This document shows, piece by piece, positions 34,718-43,824 of a stretch of DNA of 64,000 bases; position 1 is the first letter of the stretch; each line of letters opens with the position of its first letter. The notes under the pieces are model-generated. The model had not been told where the DNA came from and ran no database searches. It worked only from the letters and a program-made list of their open reading frames with translations. The stretch is taken from assembly GCF_014646095.1 (NCBI RefSeq), contig NZ_BMMU01000028.1:35634-99633 (forward strand), written 5' to 3'. Position numbers and translations under genes: made by a program. Origin of the DNA: Streptomyces lacrimifluminis (GTDB taxonomy: Bacteria > Actinomycetota > Actinomycetes > Streptomycetales > Streptomycetaceae).

Positions 34718-36982
34718 ATGCGGGCGCTGAACGCGCAGGACCCCGGCGAACTGGGCGGGCACCGGCTGCTCGCCCGGCTCGGCGCCGGCGGCATGGGCGT
34801 GGTCTACCTGGCCCGTACCGCCGACGGGACCCTCGTCGCCCTGAAGGTCATCCGTGCCGAGTACGCGGCCGACCGGGCCTTTCGGGAACGGTTCCGGCGC
34901 GAGGCGCGGCTGGCGAGGGGTTTCACCTGCCGCTGGCTGGTGCCGGTCACCGACGCCGACGCCGAGGCCCGCGAGCCGTGGCTGGCCACCGAGTTCGTGC
35001 CAGGACCCTCCCTGGCCGAGGCGGTGGACGGCCACGGACCGCTGCCGCCGGCCGTCGTCACCGCGCTCGGCGCCCGGCTGGCGGAGGCGCTGACCGAGGT
35101 GCACGACGCCGGTCTGGTGCACCGGGACGTCAAGCCGGGCAACGTCCTGCTCGCCCTCGACGGCCCCCGGCTGATCGACTTCGGCATCGCCCGGTCGCCG
35201 GGCGTCACGGCGCTGACCGAGCCCGGCGTGATCGTCGGCACCCCCGGCTACCTCGCCCCCGAGCAGGTCCGGACCGGCGGCGAGGCCGTCCCGGCAAGCG
35301 ACCTGTTCGCCCTGGGCTGTGTGCTGGCGTACGCCCTCACCGGGCAGCGGCCCTTCGGCCTCGGCGACCCGGCCGCCGTCCTGTACCGCACCGTGCACGA
35401 GGAACCCGACGTCCCCGACCTCGACCGACTGCCGCTCCCCCTGCGTACGGCGATCACCGGCTGCCTGGCCAAGGACCCCGCCGGACGACCCACGGCGACC
35501 GAACTCGCCCACTCCCTACGGGATGTCGATCGGACGGCGACCAGTCCCGATCAACAGGCCTCTCCCGTACACCACATCCTTTCCCATAAACAGGCCACTC
35601 CTGCCCAGGAGTTCATGTCCACCCCCGGCCCTCCGGCCGACTGGCTCCCCTCCGCCGTACTACGCCTGGTCGCCGACCGCTCAGCCCGGGCCCTGGACCC
35701 GCCGCCCCGGCAGAGCGGCCCTGCCGCGCCACTGGAGCCCACCGTCGTCGACGAGGGACGCGCGCCCTCCCGGCGTCGGATTCTCGCCATCGGCGGCTCG
35801 GCCGTCACGGTCCTCGCCGCGTCCGGCACCGGCACCGCGATCATTCTGGCGAACCGCCGGAAGGCCGCGCAGGGTGGCGCGGTGCAGAGTCTGCCCGCCC
35901 ATGTCATCGGCTTCCAGGCGGCTCTGACGGGTGATCAGAAAGATGTCGGACTGGCGCAGGAGCGCGGCGTCCGGCTCGCCGTGGCCGCCCACAACGCCCG
36001 CAAGGACATTCGCTTCCGGCTCGCCCTCACCACGTACGACGACCGGGGCGAGGCCGGGCGGGCGAAGGAAGGCGCCCGCAAGCTGCTTGCTGAGCCGTCC
36101 CTGTGCGCGGTGATCGGCCCCACCACCGTCGCCGCCGCCCGCGCGGCGGTCCCCAGGTACGGGGAGGCACTCACGCCGGTTCTGCTCGTCTCGGCCGACT
36201 ACGACGCGCTGGGGCTGTCCGCGGCCACGGAACGCACCCTCTGCGTGACCACGGCCCCGAGCAGGTACCGGACCCTGCCGGTGCTCGCCTACCTGACCCG
36301 GGTCCGCGAGGTCGAGCGCACGGCCGTCGTCCAGGACCAGGCCACGGCCGGGATGGCCGAGACCGCTCTCACTCTGCGAGAGACACCGCCCGGTGAGGGC
36401 ACCGCCACGGTCCACCCGGTGGCGTCCGGCACGGACGGCTTCGGCCCGGCCGTCGCCGCCGCGCTGGCCACGCACCCCGAGGCCGTCGTCTACGCGGGCA
36501 CCTCGCCGACCCGGGCCGCCGACTGCGCCCGCGCACTGGCCACCGCGGGTTTCACCGGTCCCCGGGTGACCTTCGAATCCGTCATGCGCCCGGCGTTCCT
36601 GGCAGCCGCCGGCGAGGCCGCCGAGGGCTGGGTGTTCGAGGCGCCCTACAGCGAACCACAGTCGTCGGACAGCAAGGCCGCCCGAGACTTCACTGCCGCG
36701 CACCGCGACCGCTACGGCGTGCTTCCCGCCCGCTGGGCCGCCGAAGCCTACGACGCGGTGGGTCTGATCGCCGCTGCCCTGGACGCCCTGGGCGGCGGCG
36801 CCGACATCGCACCCGGGCAGGTCGCCGAGCGCCTCTTCAAACTCACCTACGCCGGTGTGGCCAAGCCCATCCGCTTCAACCAGGACATCACCCAGGGACT
36901 CAGACCCGAGAACACGAGCTTCCTGTACCAGGCCAAGGACGGAAAGTTCCGCTTCCTCGGCCGATACGACCAGGTGACCTGA
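34718..36982 (+). CDS. Ser/Thr protein kinase fused to an ABC-type substrate-binding domain (copy 2)
   Basis: The 754-residue protein has the same architecture as copy 1: kinase with LARLGAGGMGVVYLARTADG, D137 in LVHRDVKPGN and GTPGYLAPEQ, a longer juxtamembrane linker, a membrane segment near residues 353-376, then a Peripla_BP_6 domain (VIGFQAALTGDQKDVGLAQE onward). The kinase halves are far more alike than the sensor halves, and a run of 27 residues around HRD-DFG is identical in both, showing tandem duplication with divergence of the ligand domain. ATG 34718 has GGAGG 11 bases upstream. Confidence 0.9.
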   Translation: MRALNAQDPGELGGHRLLARLGAGGMGVVYLARTADGTLVALKVIRAEYAADRAFRERFRREARLARGFTCRWLVPVTDADAEAREPWLATEFVPGPSLAEAVDGHGPLPPAVVTALGARLAEALTEVHDAGLVHRDVKPGNVLLALDGPRLIDFGIARSPGVTALTEPGVIVGTPGYLAPEQVRTGGEAVPASDLFALGCVLAYALTGQRPFGLGDPAAVLYRTVHEEPDVPDLDRLPLPLRTAITGCLAKDPAGRPTATELAHSLRDVDRTATSPDQQASPVHHILSHKQATPAQEFMSTPGPPADWLPSAVLRLVADRSARALDPPPRQSGPAAPLEPTVVDEGRAPSRRRILAIGGSAVTVLAASGTGTAIILANRRKAAQGGAVQSLPAHVIGFQAALTGDQKDVGLAQERGVRLAVAAHNARKDIRFRLALTTYDDRGEAGRAKEGARKLLAEPSLCAVIGPTTVAAARAAVPRYGEALTPVLLVSADYDALGLSAATERTLCVTTAPSRYRTLPVLAYLTRVREVERTAVVQDQATAGMAETALTLRETPPGEGTATVHPVASGTDGFGPAVAAALATHPEAVVYAGTSPTRAADCARALATAGFTGPRVTFESVMRPAFLAAAGEAAEGWVFEAPYSEPQSSDSKAARDFTAAHRDRYGVLPARWAAEAYDAVGLIAAALDALGGGADIAPGQVAERLFKLTYAGVAKPIRFNQDITQGLRPENTSFLYQAKDGKFRFLGRYDQVT

Positions 36983-37244
36983 CCGGCGCCGTTCCGCAGG
37001 CGAACCGCACACCCTTGCGGTCGTCCTCGACGCTCCGAAGCACGGCCACATCGGGACGCTGAGCGTGCGGGCGGTGCCGCGGCTCCAGCAGCCGGTGTCG
37101 GTGGAGCCGCGGGTGTGTTGCCCCTGCCGGGCTCCGACCTCCTCGGGCGGGTCGTCGGCGATGGAGGAGAGGCCGCCGGGTCAGCGGCGCCGCGCGGTAC
37201 GTCGTAGAAGAAGGTCTGGGTACGTACCTTGCCGTTCGGTCCCC

Positions 37245-38459
37245 TCACCCCCGTCGCATCAGCGGCCGTTCCACCAGTGCGTACGAGGCGAGCGCCGCCG
37301 CGACCGTCGCCACCATGCCCATCGGCAGCAACTGGTCGTCCTCCACTCCCAGGTCGGAGAGGAGGCGGATGACGGGGTAGTGCCACAGGTACATCCCGTA
37401 GCTGAGGTTGCGGCCGATCCAGGACAGAGCCGTGAGTGACAGCAGGCGGGAGGGCCACGACCCGGGGAGCAGGTCCAGGGTTGCCACCACCGTGGCCGTC
37501 AGAAGGGCGGCGATCATGAAGCCGGCCGTGTACCAGACGGGGTTCCACGCGCTCGTGTCGGCGATCGGGATCTGCCAGGCGACCAGGCCCAGCAGCGCGA
37601 ACGCCGGCCAGCACAGGCGTCCCGCCCAGCGGCCGAGCAGTGCCAGCCGGGGGTCGTCGGCGCGTAGGCGGGCCAGGACCACGGCCAGCAGCGCGCCGAT
37701 CAGGAGTTGGTCGGCGCGGGTGTCGGGGCCGTTGTAGATGCGGTGGGCCGCCGAGGGGTCCCAGAGGGCGAGACGCCACAGCAGAGGCAGGACGCACAGG
37801 GCCGCGACCCAGGCCAGTGCCCTCCGTGCCGTGGTGTGCCGCAGCAGCAGGAGGAGCACGATCGGCCAGGCCAGATAGAACTGCTCCTCCACCCCCAGGG
37901 ACCAGGTGTGGCTCAGGGGGGCGGTGAGGTCGGAGTACGGGCCGGACTCACCCGCCCGTACGAGGTTGACCACCGACACCGCCGCCAGCACCGCCGCCTT
38001 CCACGCCCCGTCGAACAGCGGCAGCGGAAGCGCCAGGGAGAGGAGCGCGGTGACCGCGCACATCGTCAGCATGGCCGGGCCCAGCCGTAGCCACCGGCGC
38101 TTGTAGAACGACCGGAGGCCGATGCCGCCGGTGCGGGCGTACTCGGCGATCAGCAGCCGGGTGATGACGAACCCGCTGAGGGTGAAGAAGACGTCCACGC
38201 CGACCGAGCCGCCGGGTACCAGATCCGGCTTCACGTGGTAGACGATCACCAGCACGACCGCGACCGTCCGCAGTCCGTCCAGCCCCGCCACCCGCCCGCC
38301 ACCACGCAGCGCCGACGGAAAACCCCGCCCACCACCGGATCTGCGCCGCGGTTCCGCCGCCGGCCCGCGCAGGCTGTGCGCGCTCCGGTCCGTGGCCGCG
38401 TCAACGGCCTCAACGGTGTCAGCGGCGTCTACCGTGCTCCGGTCGGTGGGGGTGCTCAT
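37245..38459 (-). CDS. OafA/YrhL-type membrane acyltransferase
   Basis: The 404-residue protein has a cytoplasmic N-terminus of about 50 residues, then GLDGLRTVAVVLVIVYHVKP with the acyltransferase-3 catalytic His. GGSVGVDVFFTLSGFVITRL is the second conserved motif. About ten membrane segments follow, and LSHTWSLGVEEQFYLAWPI is a hallmark. Such enzymes O-acylate cell-surface polysaccharides, lipids or secreted metabolites. It is a single gene; the 262-bp stretch between it and copy 2 of the kinase holds no recognised gene. Confidence 0.9.
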   Translation of the reverse strand: MSTPTDRSTVDAADTVEAVDAATDRSAHSLRGPAAEPRRRSGGGRGFPSALRGGGRVAGLDGLRTVAVVLVIVYHVKPDLVPGGSVGVDVFFTLSGFVITRLLIAEYARTGGIGLRSFYKRRWLRLGPAMLTMCAVTALLSLALPLPLFDGAWKAAVLAAVSVVNLVRAGESGPYSDLTAPLSHTWSLGVEEQFYLAWPIVLLLLLRHTTARRALAWVAALCVLPLLWRLALWDPSAAHRIYNGPDTRADQLLIGALLAVVLARLRADDPRLALLGRWAGRLCWPAFALLGLVAWQIPIADTSAWNPVWYTAGFMIAALLTATVVATLDLLPGSWPSRLLSLTALSWIGRNLSYGMYLWHYPVIRLLSDLGVEDDQLLPMGMVATVAAALASYALVERPLMRRG

Positions 38460-38714
38460 ATCGTCCGCGCCTGCCCAGCCTTGGCGCAGTCACACCCGTT
38501 CTTACGGTCTCCACAGCTTCGGCACCGCTTTCCGGACGCCGCGTCTCCACCCGAATTCCACCCGAAGTCCACCCGGATTCGATCCGTCCTCCACGCGTCT
38601 TTGTCGGTCGCCACCCGTCCTCTCTGAGCGCGGGCGCCGGCGCGACGCGCTGACCGGACAACTCACGACGGGTCCCGCCACCGCCCCTCAATGCCGCGTC
38701 TCCAATATCGCCCC

Positions 38715-39290
38715 TCAATGAAGAACGGCCTCGATGGCCGGGGCGAGGCCGTCCTCGATCTCGTCCCGGGTGAGGCCGGTCACCGCCGGGAGGCGTAGCA
38801 GGTAGCGCGTCAGCCCCAGGCCGAGAAGCTGGGCGGAGACCAGGCCGGCCCGGCGCCTTGCCGTTTCCGGGCCCAGAGCGGCGGCCAGTGTCGGGGCGAC
38901 CTGGGTCGCGAAGATCTCGTGCATCCGCGCCGCGGCGTGCTCGTTGGTGACCGCCGAACGGAGCAGGACGAGCAGCGCCTCGTCGGCCGGGTCGCCTTCC
39001 CAGCGGTCGAGGAAGTGCCGTACCAGCACCCGTGCCAGCTCGTCCGCCGGAACGCCGGTGAGGTCCGGCAGGCGCAGGTCGATGGCGAGCGCCGCGTCGA
39101 AGAGCTGGGCCTTGTTGCCGAAGTACCGCATGACCATCGACGGGTCGATGTCGGCATCGGCGGCCACACCCCGGATGGTGGTGCGTTCGTAGCCCTGAGC
39201 CGCGAACCGCTCGCGTGCGGCGCGCAGGATCGTGGCCTTGGTGCGGTCGGAGCGTTTGTCCGTGCTGGTGGGCTCGGTGTGCTGGTTCAT
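38715..39290 (-). CDS. TetR-family transcriptional regulator
   Basis: The 191-residue protein has a TetR helix-turn-helix: KATILRAARERFAAQGYERT, then TIRGVAADADIDPSMVMRYF. A divergent ligand domain has the TetR_C pattern LLRSAVTNEHAAARMHEIF. It is divergent from the FAD monooxygenase gene; four 16-bp palindromes lie in the shared 111-bp region, one next to its own start. It very probably represses both genes and responds to a substrate of the monooxygenase. The 255 bp downstream of it hold only short TCCACCCGA-type repeats. Confidence 0.92.
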   Translation of the reverse strand: MNQHTEPTSTDKRSDRTKATILRAARERFAAQGYERTTIRGVAADADIDPSMVMRYFGNKAQLFDAALAIDLRLPDLTGVPADELARVLVRHFLDRWEGDPADEALLVLLRSAVTNEHAAARMHEIFATQVAPTLAAALGPETARRRAGLVSAQLLGLGLTRYLLRLPAVTGLTRDEIEDGLAPAIEAVLH

Positions 39291-39304
39291 GCCAACAACT
39301 GTAG

Positions 39305-39320
39305 GCCAACAGGTGTTGAC
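39305..39320. promoter_or_regulatory. TetR operator copy 1
   Basis: GCCAACAGGTGTTGAC, a 16-bp palindrome with one mismatch, 15 bp upstream of the tetR start codon. Confidence 0.75.
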
Positions 39321-39345
39321 TTTCCAGCGCGGGTGCGAGCATCAT

Positions 39346-39389
39346 GCCAACAGGCGTTGGCCAACATTTGTTGGCAAACATTCGTTGGC
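39346..39389. promoter_or_regulatory. TetR operator copies 2-4, overlapping array
   Basis: Three palindromes follow at 14-bp phasing, each sharing its last two bases with the next: GCCAACAGGCGTTGGC (39346-39361), GCCAACATTTGTTGGC (39360-39375) and GCAAACATTCGTTGGC (39374-39389). They end one base before the AAGGAGG ribosome-binding site of the monooxygenase gene. Confidence 0.85.
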
Positions 39390-39401
39390 AAGGAGGCCGC
39401 C

Positions 39402-39512
39402 ATGAACAACATGAACAACATGAACGAAGCGAACGACGTGAGCGACAAGAACGACGAGAAGGGCGTGAATGACATGAACGACGTGAACGACGTGAACGAC
39501 GTGAACACCGCC
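39402..39512 (+). repeat. Imperfect 9-bp repeats coding for (Met/Val)-Asn-Asp triplets
   Basis: Units such as ATGAACAAC, ATGAACGAA and GTGAACGAC follow each other about twelve times at the start of the monooxygenase gene. The stretch is richer in A than its surroundings and encodes a very polar leader. Confidence 0.85.
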
Positions 39513-40631
39513 GCACTGCCCGCCCGCACCGAGGTCGCCGTCGTGGGTGCCGGTCCGGCCGGGCTCGCGCTGGCCGTCACGCTCGCTGCCGCCGGCATCG
39601 ACTTCGTCGTCCTGGACAAGCTGACGGAGGGCGCCAACACCTCGCGCGCCGCCGTCGTACACGCCCGCACCCTGGAGGTCCTCGACGAGCTGGGAGCCTC
39701 CGAGGAGCTGATCGCCCGCGGTATCAGGGTCACGCGCTTCGGCGTCCGCGACGGCTCCCGGCGCCTGCTGACCGTGCCGTTCGACCGGCTGCCCACAGTC
39801 CACCCGTACGCCCTGATGGTTCCCCAGTACGAGACCGAGAGCGTGCTGCTGGACCGGCTGCGGGCGCTCGGCGGCGCCGTGCACCGCCCGTACGAGGTCG
39901 CCTCCGTCGTCCAGGACGCCGACGGCGTGACGCTCACCATGAGCACCGGGGAAACCCTGCGCGCCGCATACGCCGTCGGCGCCGACGGCATGCACAGCAC
40001 CGTCCGCGAAGCCGCCGGGATCGGGTTCACCGGCAGCGCGTACGAGGAGTCGTTCGTGCTCGCCGACGTCGTGATGGACTGGGCGCCGGGACCCGCCGAG
40101 GTGTCGCTCACCTTCGGCGCCGAAGGTCTCGCCGTCGTCGCGCCGCTCCCCGGCGGCCACTACCGGGTCGTCGCCACCGTGGACGACGCCCCGCCCGCCC
40201 CCGACCTCGCCTTCGTCCAACGGCTGCTCGACGAGCGCGGCCCCGGTCAGGCCAAGGTCACCGGCGTCGCGTGGTCCTCACGGTTCCGGGTGCACCACCG
40301 CGTCGCCGACCACTACCGGGCCGGCCGCCTGCTCCTGGCGGGCGACGCCGCGCATGTGCACAGCCCCGCCGGCGGCCAGGGCATGAACACCGGCATCCAG
40401 GACGGCTACGCCCTCGGCCGGGCGTTCGCCACCGGGCGACTCGACGGCTACGAGGCCCAGCGTCGCCCCGTCGCCCTGCGGGTCGTCGCCTTCACCCACC
40501 GGATGACCCGTATGGCCACCACCCGCAACCCCGTGGTGCGCGGCGCGCGTAACATCGCGCTTCCCCTGCTGGGTCACACGGCCATGCCGAGGAAGCTCGC
40601 TACCGAGTTGGCGGAACTCAACTACCGCTGA
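39402..40631 (+). CDS. FAD-dependent aromatic-type monooxygenase with a triplet-repeat N-terminus
   Basis: The 409-residue protein begins at ATG 39402 with AAGGAGG upstream. It has a leader of about 40 residues built from Met/Val-Asn-Asp triplets. The flavin domain follows: VAVVGAGPAGLALAV (Rossmann), the DG motif AVGADGMHSTVREAAG, and LLLAGDAAHVHSPAGGQGMN with the GD motif. This places it among PHBH-like class A monooxygenases, which hydroxylate phenolic substrates using NAD(P)H and are often found with TetR drug regulators. Substrate is unknown. The N-terminal repeat is not part of the family fold. Confidence 0.9.
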   Translation: MNNMNNMNEANDVSDKNDEKGVNDMNDVNDVNDVNTAALPARTEVAVVGAGPAGLALAVTLAAAGIDFVVLDKLTEGANTSRAAVVHARTLEVLDELGASEELIARGIRVTRFGVRDGSRRLLTVPFDRLPTVHPYALMVPQYETESVLLDRLRALGGAVHRPYEVASVVQDADGVTLTMSTGETLRAAYAVGADGMHSTVREAAGIGFTGSAYEESFVLADVVMDWAPGPAEVSLTFGAEGLAVVAPLPGGHYRVVATVDDAPPAPDLAFVQRLLDERGPGQAKVTGVAWSSRFRVHHRVADHYRAGRLLLAGDAAHVHSPAGGQGMNTGIQDGYALGRAFATGRLDGYEAQRRPVALRVVAFTHRMTRMATTRNPVVRGARNIALPLLGHTAMPRKLATELAELNYR

Positions 40632-40680
40632 CTCGCCTGCCACTGACTCAACTACCCCTGAAGGAAAGGGAAACGAAGGC

Positions 40681-41223
40681 ATGGAGACGACGAGGCTACT
40701 GCTCCGGAGGTTCACCGTGGCGGACGCGCCGACCCTGGCGGCGTACCGGTCCGACCCCGAGGTGAGCCGGTACCAGTCCTGGGAATCGCCGGTGCCGTTG
40801 ACGGAGGCCGAGCGGCTGGCGGGCACCTTCTCGGCCGGGGACCCTCGTGCCCCGGGCTGGTTCCAGTACGCCGTCGAGCGACGGGATGTCCCGGGGCTGA
40901 TCGGCGACATCGGGGTGTGCCGCAGCGAGGACGGACGCCAGGCCGAACTGGGCTTCACGTTCGCCCCGGAGTTCCAGGGGCAGGGGTACGCCACCGAGGC
41001 GGTCGCGCGGCTGGTGCGGTTCCTGCTGGTGGAGGAGGGGCTGCACAGGGTCTCGGCCGCCTGCGACGGACGCAACGTCCGCTCGGCGCGACTGCTGGAG
41101 CGGGTGGGTTTCCGCCGCGAGGGTCACCTCGTCCGGAGCACCTGGATCAAGGGGGAGTGGACCGACGATGTCCTCTTCGGTCTGCTGGCCGCGGAGTACG
41201 GGGCGGGTCCTTCCGCTTGCTGA
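40681..41223 (+). CDS. RimJ/RimL-type GNAT N-acetyltransferase
   Basis: The 180-residue protein begins METTRLLLRRFTVADAPTLA, the typical opening of RimJ/L-type acetyltransferases. The acetyl-CoA loop is FAPEFQGQGYATEAVARLV, and the C-terminal NVRSARLLERVGFRREGHL is a hallmark. It lies 49 bp after the monooxygenase with AAGGAAAGGGA upstream, so co-transcription and TetR control are likely. The acceptor may be a protein N-terminus, ribosomal protein or small amine; not decidable here. Confidence 0.9.
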   Translation: METTRLLLRRFTVADAPTLAAYRSDPEVSRYQSWESPVPLTEAERLAGTFSAGDPRAPGWFQYAVERRDVPGLIGDIGVCRSEDGRQAELGFTFAPEFQGQGYATEAVARLVRFLLVEEGLHRVSAACDGRNVRSARLLERVGFRREGHLVRSTWIKGEWTDDVLFGLLAAEYGAGPSAC

Positions 41224-41541
41224 CGGAGCCGGAGCCGGAGCCGGAGACGGAGCCGGTGCCGCAGCTCGGCTCTTTCCGCGGTGAGGTGGGGACATGACGA
41301 GTTGTCCGACTGGAAGCGGGAGCACAGGCGCTCGCACGACGGGTCCGCGCCCGCTTCCACCACGCCCTCCATGCTCGGCGTCCGCCCGCCTGCACAATCT
41401 CGAGGGCGTCACGATGCTCGTCGTTGCCCGTCGCCCGTCCGACAACATCACCTCACCAACGTCACCCCGGCCTTCGGCCGCCCCGTCCTGCCATGGAGCA
41501 AGCAGGCCTCTGCGTCTGAGCGGGATTCCTGACGCGGAAGA
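41224..41541. other. Gap with GGAGCC repeats, no recognised gene
   Basis: A short run of GGAGCC-type units lies just after the GNAT stop (41226-41256). The remainder has open frames on both strands but no ribosome-binding site or recognised product. Confidence 0.5.
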
Positions 41542-41904
41542 CTAGAGGCGGAGCAGGCGCTGGGTGATCTCGCGGTACTGCCGCAGGGCGAGCCGGAGTT
41601 CGTCGGACTCTGTTTCGGTGGGCTGTGTTTCGGGGTTCTGGTCCTGCCAGCCGGCGCGCAGGAGACTCCGGCGTTCCGCGAGGGCGTTCACGAGCTGGGC
41701 GGTGGCCTCGTCGTAGGCGCTCTCGGCCTCTTCCAGCGCCTTGAGCGGGGTGTCGGCGAAGGTGTTGAGGGCGTGCTGGAGACGCTGGACGATCTTGGCC
41801 TGTTCGTCCGACGGCAGCAGCGTCTCCGGGCCCGGCCTGCGGCGCTCGTCCGAGCCCTGGTTGTGGCTCGCGGGCTGCTGGGCGCGTGTCTGGTCGTACA
41901 TCAT
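41542..41904 (-). CDS. Small hypothetical protein, helical
   Basis: The 120-residue protein starts at a double ATG (41899-41904). The middle, DEQAKIVQRLQHALNTFADT followed by PLKALEEAESAYDEATAQL, is strongly amphipathic and likely forms a helical hairpin or coiled coil. The C-terminus (ELRLALRQYREITQRLLRL) is also helical. There are no cysteines or membrane segments. Its position just downstream of the GAF-ANTAR pair and in the same direction suggests a link to that cluster. I do not recognise a named family. Confidence 0.65.
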   Translation of the reverse strand: MMYDQTRAQQPASHNQGSDERRRPGPETLLPSDEQAKIVQRLQHALNTFADTPLKALEEAESAYDEATAQLVNALAERRSLLRAGWQDQNPETQPTETESDELRLALRQYREITQRLLRL

Positions 41905-42051
41905 CGGGGGTCGTATCCGTTCCGTCTGAAGGCGTCTGCGGTCAGGTGTCCGGTGTCGCTGCTCACCAGGAACGACCCCGGCAGCGGAGCCGGTGCGCGA
42001 GGTGCTCCCGATGACCTCACGCTACTCCCCGAGGCGGAGGTGTGAAGCCGG

Positions 42052-42819
42052 TCAGTCGTGCTGGGCTCCAGGCCGGTCCGGCGCCGGAGCGGGGATGGCC
42101 GCGGTGTCGAAGTCGCCCGCGATGATCTGCACGGCGAGGTCCGACAGGCGCAGATGGTGGGCGCGGGCGTACGACCGGAACGTGTCGAAGGCGTTGTCGA
42201 CCGAGGTGTCCCAGCGCTCCGCCAGGACACCCTTGACCTGCTCGACCAGGACACGGCTGGTCAGCGCGTTCTCCAGCTGGCTGTTCTCCACGTGCGACCG
42301 CTCCAGTGTGCGTTGCTGGAGGATCGTGATGGTGGCCACGTCGGCGAGGGCCTGGGCGAGAGCGATGTCGTCGTCGGCGAGGTGGTGCGGCGTGGTCTGG
42401 AAGAGGTTGAGGGCGCCGACGACCCGGTTGCGCAGACGAAGCGGGATGGCGTGGGTGGCCACGTATCCCGTCTCGCGGGCCTGTAGGGCGAAGCGCGGCC
42501 AGCCGACGCTGGCCTGCGGTCGCGTCAGATCGATGTTCGTGCGGGCGACGCCGGTGTGGTAGCACTCGACGCAGGGCCCCTGGTCGTGCTGGAGCGCGAA
42601 AAGCTCCAGCAGCCGGGTGTGCTCGTCGGACGCGGCGATGACCTGGAGTTCACCGTGCGCGTCCACGAGCAGGATCCCGGCCGCCGACACGTCGAGCAGT
42701 TCGACGCAGCGTGCGCACAGCCGGTGCAGCAGGTCGATGACGTCGAAGTCCTCGACGAGGGAGTCCGCGATCTCCACGAAGATCTCGGCCAGACGTCGTT
42801 CACGGGCCATGCCGATCAT
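42052..42819 (-). CDS. GAF-ANTAR RNA-binding regulator (A2)
   Basis: This 255-residue protein has an N-terminal GAF domain (LAEIFVEIADSLVEDFDVID onward; AAGILLVDAHGELQVIAASD; DQGPCVECYHTGV; GALNLFQTTPHHL). The C-terminal ANTAR domain reads LTSRVLVEQVKGVLAERWDT, then VDNAFDTFRSYARAHHLRLSD. ANTAR domains bind tandem stem-loops in nascent RNA and cause antitermination. No histidine kinase lies nearby, so a small ligand or redox signal through GAF is likely. Its start overlaps the stop of the next upstream GAF-ANTAR gene (ATGA). Confidence 0.9.
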   Translation of the reverse strand: MIGMARERRLAEIFVEIADSLVEDFDVIDLLHRLCARCVELLDVSAAGILLVDAHGELQVIAASDEHTRLLELFALQHDQGPCVECYHTGVARTNIDLTRPQASVGWPRFALQARETGYVATHAIPLRLRNRVVGALNLFQTTPHHLADDDIALAQALADVATITILQQRTLERSHVENSQLENALTSRVLVEQVKGVLAERWDTSVDNAFDTFRSYARAHHLRLSDLAVQIIAGDFDTAAIPAPAPDRPGAQHD

Positions 42820-43553
42820 CCCTTTCCACCGTCGGGCGATTGCGGCCCGCTCACATCGTCTTCGAATCGGAGCCTGCGGGCCACCACGTCCGCCGCGATC
42901 TCGCCGAGGGGGCGCTCACTGCCGTACGCGTGGGCACGCAGGCGCAGGAGCGCCTCCTCCATGGCCACACCCAGTTGGACGCTGATCATTCCCGTCGCCT
43001 GGTGCACCACCGCGCGGCGCAGCTCCGACGGTGGGTCCAGCGACATGTCGAACCCGCGCACGTTCCCGTTCCCCTCACCCGGACCCCCGTTCAGGAAAGC
43101 TCCGGTCAGCGCGGCCGTGAGGGCGGTGGCGTCGGTGTACTGCTGCTCGCTCAGCCGTCGGTCGCCGTCGCACAGCACGGTGAGTACCCCGACCCGGATG
43201 GCTCCGATACCCAGCGGGAAGCAGCACACGCCGTGTACGCCCAGGTCGTACGCGGCCGGCAGCAGCGCGGGCCAGCGCTCGGGGCGTACCCGGCGCAGGT
43301 CCGGTTCCACGACGGGCGAACCCGTGTGGACGGCGTCCGGGCCAGGCCCTTCACCCAGCGTGAACTGAAGCTCGTCGAACCGCGCGCTCAGCTCGGGATG
43401 GCACCAGACCGGCTCGGCCGTCGGGGCCGTGCCGACCAGCAGGGACAGCACGATGCCCTCGGCGCCCAGCGCCCTCGCACACGCCGGAGCCGGGTCGGCC
43501 ACCTCGCCTTGGCGCAGCGACCGCAGGACTTCGGCCATGCCGTCGCTGATCAC
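42816..43553 (-). CDS. GAF-ANTAR RNA-binding regulator (A1)
   Basis: The 245-residue protein has a divergent GAF domain (FDELQFTLGEGPGPDAVHTG, then GVHGVCCFPLGIGAIRVGVL). The ANTAR domain reads ELRRAVVHQATGMISVQLGV, then AMEEALLRLRAHAYGSERPL, ending IAADVVARRLRFEDD. It belongs to a different GAF-ANTAR subgroup from A2, and its closest relative in the window is the protein at 45549-46307. It is translationally coupled to A2. Confidence 0.88.
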   Translation of the reverse strand: MISDGMAEVLRSLRQGEVADPAPACARALGAEGIVLSLLVGTAPTAEPVWCHPELSARFDELQFTLGEGPGPDAVHTGSPVVEPDLRRVRPERWPALLPAAYDLGVHGVCCFPLGIGAIRVGVLTVLCDGDRRLSEQQYTDATALTAALTGAFLNGGPGEGNGNVRGFDMSLDPPSELRRAVVHQATGMISVQLGVAMEEALLRLRAHAYGSERPLGEIAADVVARRLRFEDDVSGPQSPDGGKG

Positions 43554-43614
43554 CGGTCTCCGTCCCGTGTCGGTGGCACTTCAAGGTGGGGCGCCGCTCG
43601 GCCTTCGCCGTACA

Positions 43615-43824
43615 TTACGCGGGCCGGTCCACCGCCGCACGGCCCGCGGTGACGTCCTGCCAGGCGTTCCGGGTACCGGCGTACCGCGGGAACCGCTCCA
43701 GCAGACCGGCGGCCCGGAACACGAGATCTGCGGCCGGACGGTGGTACACGACCCGCGCCCATCCGAGCCGGTCATGACAGTCCTCCCACGCCGCGCACAG
43801 CGGGTCCAGAACGCTGCCGTCCAT
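43615..43824 (-). CDS. Small protein of unknown function near the GAF-ANTAR genes
   Basis: The 69-residue frame reads MDGSVLDPLCAAWEDCHDRL, then GWARVVYHRPAADLVFRAAG. The balanced composition, with Trp, Tyr and Phe, looks like real protein rather than a shadow frame, but no ribosome-binding site is clear. It lies 61 bp upstream of A1 and may lead that operon. No family is recognised. Confidence 0.4.
   Translation of the reverse strand: MDGSVLDPLCAAWEDCHDRLGWARVVYHRPAADLVFRAAGLLERFPRYAGTRNAWQDVTAGRAAVDRPA

Noticed and set aside
36983..37244. Possible gene fragment RGPNGKVRTQTFFYDVPRG on the minus strand downstream of the acyltransferase
   Set aside because: Protein-like for about 20 residues only, with no start, no family match I can name and low-complexity continuation.
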